Assembly: GCF_017353515.1 (NCBI RefSeq)
Contig: NZ_JAFMPY010000035.1
Span: 1 to 40,092, forward strand
Direction: 5' to 3'
DNA from: Jiella sonneratiae
GTDB taxonomy: Bacteria; Pseudomonadota; Alphaproteobacteria; Rhizobiales; Rhizobiaceae
DNA length: 40,092 nucleotides
Both the position numbers and the translations under genes were made by a program. Positions 34,118 to 40,092 of this stretch are shown here, piece by piece (the first letter of the stretch is position 1; every line of letters starts with the position of its first letter). A model generated the notes under the pieces. That model made no database searches, was not told the DNA's origin, and saw only the letters and a list, made by a program, of their open reading frames with translations.

Positions 34118-34224
34118 CGCGATCGACTTTCCTGACGTGACCTGAAGGCGAGTTAAGTCGCAATCGCGCCGTCTGGCAAGGCGGACGAGGAGCGCGGGGG
34201 CGATACGCCGCGGCGGAGTCGGCG

Positions 34225-35502
34225 TCAGCCGTGCAGCTTCAGCTGCGCGCCCTTGGCCGGCGAGATCAGGTCGGCGAAGATCGCGACGCCGCCGCGCAGC
34301 GGCCCGAGCAGCGTCCACTGGTGGCGCCGCTGCAGGCTCTTGTAGGCGGCGTTGGCGAATTCGCCCTTCACCAGGATGTCGTGCCGGCGGCCGAAGCCGA
34401 TCTGGCCGACAGAGCCCGCCCGCGCCAGCGACAGGAGGCGGCCGCGGTCGCCGTAGACGAAGGGCTCCGGCTCGTCGCCGCGGATGAGCGCCGGGATCGC
34501 GGTCGCGAGATATTCGGCCTGCTGGCTGGCGCATTGCGCCGTCGGGGGCAGCGGCGCGCCGGCGCCCTCCGGCGTCAGGCTCGCCGCGTCCCCGAACACC
34601 TGAACGGCCGGATCGACGCTCGAGCGCAGGCGGTCGTCGACGCGAATGCGGCCCTTTCCATCGACGTCGAAATCCGCGAGTTCGCAAAGGCGGGGATTGC
34701 CGACGAGGCCCGCCGCCCAGACGACGATGTCGGCGGGATGGCGGGTGCCGTCGGCGTTAACGATGCCGTCCGCCTCCACCGCGGCGACCTTGGCACCCGT
34801 CAGGGTGTCGATCCGAAGCGCCGCGAGCCGCTCCTCGACGTTCGAGCGCAAAGTGTCGTCGGCGCCGGGCATCAGCTGCGGCGCAGCCTCGGCGAGGAGG
34901 ATCTGGAGGATGTCGCGGCCGCCGCGATGCTTCGCCCCGAAGAAGCCGCTCTCGACCTGGCGCAGATGCGCGGCGAGCTCGGTGCCCGTCGCTCCGGAGC
35001 CGACGATGACGACGCGCGCCGCGCGGCCTGTCTCGCGGGCCGAGATCATCAGGGCGACGAAGCGCGCGCGGAACCGGTCGGCGTCCGCCCGTTCGTCGAG
35101 GCGGATGGCGTGTTCGGCGACGCCCGTCGTGCCGAAGTCGGGCGTCACGCCGCCCAGCGCCACGACGAGACGGTCGTAGGACAGCCGGCGCGGCGCGGCG
35201 CCGCCCCCGTCCGGCGCGGCCGGGCCGGTGAGCCCGACGCGCTTTTCCGCCCGGTCGATCGCGACCACGTCGCCCTGCTCGAAGTCGAAGCCGCGCATGC
35301 GCGCCAGCATGTAGTAGCTGAGGTCGGAGAGGGTGGAATCGATCGTCCCGGCGGCGAATTCGTGCAGCCGCGGCTTCCACAGATGCGAGGGCTGGCGGTC
35401 GACCAGCGTGACCGCGAGATCCGGCCGGCCGCCCAGCCGCGCCGCGAGCTCCGCGCCCCCCGCGCCGCCGCCGAGGATCGTCAGGCGGGTGCGCCCGGCC
35501 AT
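34225..35502 (-). CDS. Type II NADH dehydrogenase-like NAD(P)/FAD oxidoreductase
   Basis: 425 aa. Two Rossmann dinucleotide motifs are visible: ILGGGAGGAELAARLG (9-24, FAD) with SHLWKPRLHEFAAGTID, and ARVVIVGSGATGTELAAHL (about 162-180, NADH). VVWAAGLVGNP and FGDAASL follow, as in NDH-2. The C-terminal helices that bind the membrane surface fit (KSLQRRHQWTLLGPLRGGVAIFADL). It would pass electrons from NADH to quinone without pumping protons. The DUF3096 small protein gene lies just upstream with a 15-base gap, so the two are probably co-transcribed. The Fumarate-like TAQCASQQAEYLA block is typical. Confidence 0.9.
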   Translation of the reverse strand: MAGRTRLTILGGGAGGAELAARLGGRPDLAVTLVDRQPSHLWKPRLHEFAAGTIDSTLSDLSYYMLARMRGFDFEQGDVVAIDRAEKRVGLTGPAAPDGGGAAPRRLSYDRLVVALGGVTPDFGTTGVAEHAIRLDERADADRFRARFVALMISARETGRAARVVIVGSGATGTELAAHLRQVESGFFGAKHRGGRDILQILLAEAAPQLMPGADDTLRSNVEERLAALRIDTLTGAKVAAVEADGIVNADGTRHPADIVVWAAGLVGNPRLCELADFDVDGKGRIRVDDRLRSSVDPAVQVFGDAASLTPEGAGAPLPPTAQCASQQAEYLATAIPALIRGDEPEPFVYGDRGRLLSLARAGSVGQIGFGRRHDILVKGEFANAAYKSLQRRHQWTLLGPLRGGVAIFADLISPAKGAQLKLHG

Positions 35503-35517
35503 CGCCGCGGCGCTCTT

Positions 35518-35664
35518 CTAGGTATGGATGAGGTTGGGGAACAGGCCCATCAGGCCGACGATGATCAGATAGACCGCGACGATGATGTTGAGGAGCCGCG
35601 GAACGACGAGGATGAGGATGCCGGCGACGAGGGCGACGGCCGGCTGGATGGCGATGATTTGCAT
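35518..35664 (-). CDS. DUF3096 small membrane protein
   Basis: 48 aa: MQIIAIQPAVALVAGILILV, a Pro-Arg turn (VPRLLN), then IIVAVYLIIVGLMGLFPN. This two-helix pattern with the central PRLLN is characteristic of DUF3096. GGAGAG stands eight bases before the ATG. The stop is 15 bases before the start of the NDH-2 gene, so it heads that unit. Function is unknown for the family; the arrangement here would fit a membrane anchor or modulator of the dehydrogenase. Confidence 0.85.
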   Translation of the reverse strand: MQIIAIQPAVALVAGILILVVPRLLNIIVAVYLIIVGLMGLFPNLIHT

Positions 35665-35693
35665 GGCACGCTCTCCGATTGGCGGGGGTAGTT

Positions 35694-35741
35694 AGAGCAT
35701 GATCCCGAAAAGTGGGCACCGCTCTTCGGAAAAGATCATGC
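35694..35741. repeat. Hyphomicrobiales-type intergenic palindromic repeat
   Basis: GCATGATC (35697-35704) and GATCATGC (35734-35741) are perfect arms enclosing CCGAA...TTCGG, in the sequence AGAGCATGATCCCGAAAAG. This closely matches a dispersed element common in Hyphomicrobiales chromosomes. The typical continuation (GAGCGGGATGAC) follows to about 35790. The stretch 35665-36004 otherwise contains a hairpin and no supported gene. Confidence 0.75.
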
Positions 35742-35910
35742 GCAGACCGGAAGATGGAGCGGGATGACGGGCAAAGCGCATCCTGTCCGGGGCTGGCGGG
35801 GCGGGTTCGACGGTCGGTCCCGCACGACGCCGATCTTTCGTCGAATGTCGCAAGAGGGCCGCCGGGGCGATCCCCCCGATCGGGCGGGCAGGCCACCGCC
35901 GGAACGGTTT

Positions 35911-35934
35911 CGGGGGCAGCCATGGCCGCCCCCG
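35911..35934 (-). terminator. Hairpin after the CHASE3-like chemoreceptor gene
   Basis: CGGGGGC (35911-35917) pairs with GCCCCCG (35928-35934), with an inner GCC...GGC pair and one mismatch. It lies 71 bases after the chemoreceptor stop on the minus strand. There is no T-run. Confidence 0.4.
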
Positions 35935-36004
35935 GTGTCATCTCGTCTCTTGCGCCGCCGCGACGCCGCGCCGCGGCGTCCCCGTCCGCCGATCGGCGGG
36001 CGGC

Positions 36005-37948
36005 TCAGAACTCTTCCCAGCTCTCTTCGGCCGCGGCCGGCTTGCGGGCCGCGCCGCCCGAACCGCCGGCCTTGAGCTGCGGCACGGGGCGGGCCGCCGC
36101 CGGCCGGGGGGCAGGCGCAGCGGTTGCGCCGGCGCGCCTTGCGGGGGCGGCCGCCTGCTTCCGCGCCGCGGTCTTGAAGCGGGTGACGGTGTCGGCGAGG
36201 CCTTCGGTCTCCTTGGCCACCGTCTGGGCCGCCGCCGTCGTCTGCTCGACCATCGCGGCGTTCTGCTGGGTTACCTTGTCCATCTGGTCGGCGGCGCCCG
36301 ACACTTCGCGCAGGCTCGTCGCCTGTTCGCGGGCGTTGTCGGCGATCTCGGCGATCACCTCGGCCATCCCGGCGACCTCCGCGACGATCTCGTCGAGGCT
36401 CCTGCCGGAGGCGGTGACCAGCTCGACGCCGCGGCCGACATGTTCGGACGACGCGTTGATCAGGCTCTTGATCTCCTTGGCCGCTTCGGCGGAGCGCTGG
36501 GCGAGCGCCCGCACTTCCTGGGCGACCACCGCGAAGCCCTTGCCGGCCTCGCCCGCCCGCGCCGCCTCGACGCCGGCGTTGAGGGCGAGGAGGTTGGTCT
36601 GGAAGGCGATCTCGTCGATGACGCCGATGATCTGGTTGATCTGCTGCGACGAGCCCTCGATGGCGGTCATCGCCGTCACCGCCTCGGCGACGATCTCGCC
36701 GCCCTTCTGGGCCTTGATGCGGGCCGAGTTCGCGGTGTTGCGGGCGGTGCCGGCGCCTTCCGCGGTGCGGTTGACGCCGCTCGTCACCTCGCCGAGGGCC
36801 GCGACGGTCTCTTCCAGGCTCGCCGCCTGCTGCTCGGTGCGATGGGCGAGGTCGTTGGAGGCGACGGTGATCTCGGAGAGCCCCGCCCGGATCGCCCCGA
36901 CGGTCTCGACCACCCGGCCGATGGCGCTTTCCAGCTCCTCCACCGAGCCGTTGAACTTCGCCCGGATCGGCTCGAATTCCGGCGCCACCTTGCCGGTCAT
37001 GCGCACGGTCAGGTCGCCGGTCGACAGCCGGTCGAAGCTCTGATCGACGACGCCCATGAATTCGCGCAGGTCCTCGGCCTTGGCGTGTTCCAGATCGGCC
37101 TGGCGCTGGCGCGCCGCCTCCTGGTCGGTGCGCGCGGCCTCGGCCTCGCGCTGCAGATCGTCCTGGCGCAGCGCGGCGAGCTTGAACACCTCGACGGCGG
37201 CGGCCATCTGGCCGACCTCGTCGCCGCGGCCCTGGGCCGGGACCTCGATGCTCTTGTCGCCGGCCGCGAGCCGGCGCATCGCCGCGGTCATCTCGTTGAT
37301 CGGCCGGATGATGTTCTTGGCGAGCATCACCCCGAGCGACAGGGCGGCGACGGCGATGGCGACGAGCGCGATGACGATGGCGTTGCGCGACAGCGTGATC
37401 GACGCCTGCTCGGCGCTCGCGGCGGTCGCGGAGGCCTCGCGCGCGCCGTCCCGTTCGGCGTCGAGCGCGTTCTCGATCGGCTCGATGAACTGGTCGGCCT
37501 TGCCCGACTTGAAGATCGCCAGGGCCTGGGGATAGGTGGCCTCCGAGCGCGCCCCGGCGATGACCGGATCGGCGATCTCGCTCTGCCAGGCGGCCATGGC
37601 GGTCTTCACGCTGTCGTATAGTGCCGCGAACCCGCTGTCCGGGCCGGCGAGCTGGTTCAGCTTGTCCAGCGCCGTCAGGAAGCTCTTGTAGTGCTCCTTG
37701 ACCCGGCCGGAGAAATACTCGTCGCGGGTGATCATGAAGCCGCGCAGCGAGTTTTCCTGGCGCGCCAGGGAGAAGCGCGCGTCGATGGCCGCGTCGGAGA
37801 CGGCGGTGCGATGGTCCTTGACGGCCGCGGCGGTCGCGATGCTGCTCGTCGTCCAGAAGATCGTCGCGCCCATGGCCAGCGCCAGGAACGAGAGGAAGCC
37901 GAGCGTGAGTGCCAGCTTTCGCGAAATCGTCATGTTTTTCGGGTGCAT
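36005..37948 (-). CDS. Transmembrane methyl-accepting chemotaxis protein (CHASE3-like sensor)
   Basis: 647 aa. Helices at about 10-33 and 190-212 enclose a periplasmic all-helical sensor of about 155 residues ([26 protein letters not shown] is the CHASE3-like start). HAMP follows, then a coiled linker, a second HAMP-like segment, and the MCP signalling domain with [21 protein letters not shown] Pro/Ala-rich flexible arm ends in ESWEEF, a W-x-x-F tether like the CheR/CheB-binding pentapeptide. GGAGAA seven bases before supports the ATG at 37948. Its 3' part is nearly the same as that of the truncated receptor at 39445. Confidence 0.93.
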   Translation of the reverse strand: MHPKNMTISRKLALTLGFLSFLALAMGATIFWTTSSIATAAAVKDHRTAVSDAAIDARFSLARQENSLRGFMITRDEYFSGRVKEHYKSFLTALDKLNQLAGPDSGFAALYDSVKTAMAAWQSEIADPVIAGARSEATYPQALAIFKSGKADQFIEPIENALDAERDGAREASATAASAEQASITLSRNAIVIALVAIAVAALSLGVMLAKNIIRPINEMTAAMRRLAAGDKSIEVPAQGRGDEVGQMAAAVEVFKLAALRQDDLQREAEAARTDQEAARQRQADLEHAKAEDLREFMGVVDQSFDRLSTGDLTVRMTGKVAPEFEPIRAKFNGSVEELESAIGRVVETVGAIRAGLSEITVASNDLAHRTEQQAASLEETVAALGEVTSGVNRTAEGAGTARNTANSARIKAQKGGEIVAEAVTAMTAIEGSSQQINQIIGVIDEIAFQTNLLALNAGVEAARAGEAGKGFAVVAQEVRALAQRSAEAAKEIKSLINASSEHVGRGVELVTASGRSLDEIVAEVAGMAEVIAEIADNAREQATSLREVSGAADQMDKVTQQNAAMVEQTTAAAQTVAKETEGLADTVTRFKTAARKQAAAPARRAGATAAPAPRPAAARPVPQLKAGGSGGAARKPAAAEESWEEF

Positions 37949-38407
37949 CGCCGCATTCTCCAGCCGATCTGTACCAAGTGTCGGGTTCGGACCGGTCTGT
38001 TGTGGGAGAAATTGGTGAATTAAGGCTTATCGCCGTGGGAATTTCGCGTCAGCCGCAACAATGCGTTAAATATAAGACGAGCAAACGATACCCGTTTCTG
38101 ACGGAAGCTCCGAAGTATTTTCAGCCTCGTGTTGGTATTTTCCCGGTTGCAGAAAGCTGTCCCAACAGCTCGTGCGCCTGCCGCTGCAGGACGCAACGGA
38201 ACGGCGACACCGGCAGCGGCGGCCGTAAGGCAGGCGGCGCAGGCAAAGGGGCGGCGAGGCGGGCCTGCCGCCGGCGATGCGCCGCGACGATTGCCGCAAC
38301 GCCATCTGCGGAAGATGACGGCCCGCCGGGCGTCGTCGACCTCCGCGGCGCGGCGGCGCGGCGGCGCGGCGGCCGCAAGACCGCGCCCCCGGCCGCCCAT
38401 CGCCCGC
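37949..38407. other. Gene-free intergenic region
   Basis: 459 bases between the chemoreceptor start and the dehydrogenase stop. The first 200 bases are clearly AT-richer (TTAAATATAAGA near 38070), probably promoter DNA of the chemoreceptor; TATATT on the minus strand could be a -10, but no -35 fits. The other part is GC-rich with simple CGGCGGCGCGG runs. No frame shows family similarity. Confidence 0.5.
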
Positions 38408-39187
38408 TCAGGCCATGTACCAGCCGTGGCTCGGCACGATCGACTGCCCGGTCAGGGCGTTCGACTTGAAGCTCGCGAGGAACAGCGCGACCTCGGCGAC
38501 GTCCTCCATGGTGGTGAAGGTCTGGTCGACAGTCTCGCCGAGCATGATCCTGTTGACGACCTCCTCTTCGGAAATCCCGAGATTCTCCGCCTGTTCGGGA
38601 ATCTGCTTCTCGACGAGGGGGGTCTTCACGAAGCCGGGGCAGATGGTGTTCGACCGGACGCCATGCTTGGCGCCCTCCTTGGCCATCACCCGGGCAAGGC
38701 CCAGAATGCCGTGCTTGGCCGCCACATAGGCGGTCTTCAGCGCCGAAGGCTCGTGGCTGTGCACCGAGCCCATATAGATCAGCGAGCCGGATTTCTGCGG
38801 ATACATGTGCTTGACGCAGGCCTTCGTGAGCAGAAACGAGCCGTCGAGATGGATCGTCACCAGCTTGCGGAACTCCGCATAGGGAAATTCCTCGATCGGA
38901 TGGACGATCTGGATGCCGGCATTCGACACCATGGTGTCGATCCGGCCGAAATGCTCGGCGACCCTGTCGACGCCGCGGTTCACCGCCGCTTCGTCGGTGA
39001 CGTCCATGGAAACGGCGATCGCCTCGCCGCCTTTGGCCTTCAGTTCGGCGGCGACCTTCTCGGCCCCCTCCATGTCGATGTCGCAGATCGCGATCCTGCC
39101 GCCCTCGCGCGCGAAGGTCTCGGCGATGGTCCTGCCGATTCCCGAGCTCGCGCCGGTGACGACGGCGACGTTTCCTTGAAGTTGCAT
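38408..39187 (-). CDS. bdhA: 3-hydroxybutyrate dehydrogenase, SDR family
   Basis: 259 aa. NAD motif TGASSGIG (11-18), SNAGIQ (88-93), and the active site with YxxxK (Tyr154, Lys158) in [15 protein letters not shown] after the Ser in [33 protein letters not shown] and the C-terminal [15 protein letters not shown] follow the known bacterial D-3-hydroxybutyrate dehydrogenases almost word for word. It oxidises 3-hydroxybutyrate to acetoacetate, typically in polyhydroxybutyrate turnover. The start at 39187 follows AAGGA; an upstream in-frame ATG would add a poorly conserved tail. Both neighbours are chemoreceptor genes on the same strand. Confidence 0.92.
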   Translation of the reverse strand: MQLQGNVAVVTGASSGIGRTIAETFAREGGRIAICDIDMEGAEKVAAELKAKGGEAIAVSMDVTDEAAVNRGVDRVAEHFGRIDTMVSNAGIQIVHPIEEFPYAEFRKLVTIHLDGSFLLTKACVKHMYPQKSGSLIYMGSVHSHEPSALKTAYVAAKHGILGLARVMAKEGAKHGVRSNTICPGFVKTPLVEKQIPEQAENLGISEEEVVNRIMLGETVDQTFTTMEDVAEVALFLASFKSNALTGQSIVPSHGWYMA

Positions 39188-39331
39188 GGCTGGCCGTCCT
39201 TTGCTGTTCGCTCCTGCAGCAAATGGACGCGGGCCGCCGGTCGCCAAGGCGTCGCGGCACGCTCATTGGGAAGTTTGCTGCATTGCGCGAGCGCGGGAGG
39301 CGCATTGCTTCCGGGGGATGCAAGAGCGCGC

Positions 39332-39349
39332 GCCGGTGGCGGCACCGGC
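39332..39349 (-). terminator. Hairpin between second chemoreceptor gene and bdhA
   Basis: GCCGGTG (39332-39338) pairs with CACCGGC (39343-39349), a 7-bp stem with GCGG loop, and GCGCG...CGCGC outside it with a small offset. It lies 95 bases after the stop of the minus-strand chemoreceptor gene. No T-run. Confidence 0.4.
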
Positions 39350-39444
39350 ACGCGCTGAGCTTTCGCGAGGCCGCCGAGCGCCTCCAGATCGGCTGGGTCG
39401 AACCGGTGCGGCCAAATCCGGCCCGACCCGAGCCGGCCGAAGGC

Positions 39445-40092
<648 letters not shown>

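Overview
The window is about 40 kb of GC-rich chromosomal DNA with the usual alphaproteobacterial gene style: GC-rich third codon positions, many 4-bp ATGA/GTGA overlaps, and mostly AGGA-type ribosome sites. A GCATGATCCCGAAAAGTGGG...GATCATGC palindromic repeat of the kind common in Hyphomicrobiales (Rhizobiales), CtrA-like TTAA-N7-TTAA boxes before ftsK, an RHH_4 protein and chemoreceptors ending in WEEF all point to a Hyphomicrobiales bacterium. An Aurantimonadaceae-like member is a guess. No rRNA, tRNA, transposase, phage gene or CRISPR array was seen.

Region 1 (1-16571) looks like one catabolic island behind the tail of a hybrid histidine kinase. It has a class III omega-aminotransferase (minus), a divergent aldehyde dehydrogenase and a D-2-hydroxyacid dehydrogenase. 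These are followed by a long plus-strand operon: a Tat-exported polyamine-type solute-binding protein, its ATPase and two permeases, a DAO-type FAD amine oxidoreductase, and two overlapping paralogous molybdopterin enzymes of the DMSO/biotin-sulfoxide reductase type. An IclR regulator and a strong terminator close it. A motif, ATTCTAnTC, recurs at the three promoters of the island and is a candidate shared operator. The logical reading is uptake of a nitrogenous, possibly N- or S-oxidised, compound, its reduction and deamination in the cytoplasm, and aldehyde oxidation. The substrate cannot be read from the sequence.

Region 2 (16572-26805) holds an acidic outer-membrane-like protein and a signalling block: REC-EAL phosphodiesterase, a hybrid kinase with a degenerate receiver and an HPt domain, a TadE/G-like pilus-type protein, a soluble double-PAS chemoreceptor, and a membrane diguanylate cyclase with a 5TM sensor. 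Two copies of a 101-bp double-hairpin repeat lie at 2191-2291 and 17832-17932.

Region 3 (26806-40092) is mostly minus strand: a 23-codon ORF with a good ribosome site (plus strand), a 60-aa membrane protein, ftsK with CtrA-like boxes upstream, and a GMC flavoprotein dehydrogenase with its Tat-exported small subunit. Next come glyoxalase I, an RHH_4 protein, a type II NADH dehydrogenase with a 48-aa DUF3096 membrane protein just upstream, a CHASE3-like transmembrane chemoreceptor, 3-hydroxybutyrate dehydrogenase, and the 3' part of a second, very similar chemoreceptor cut by the window edge.
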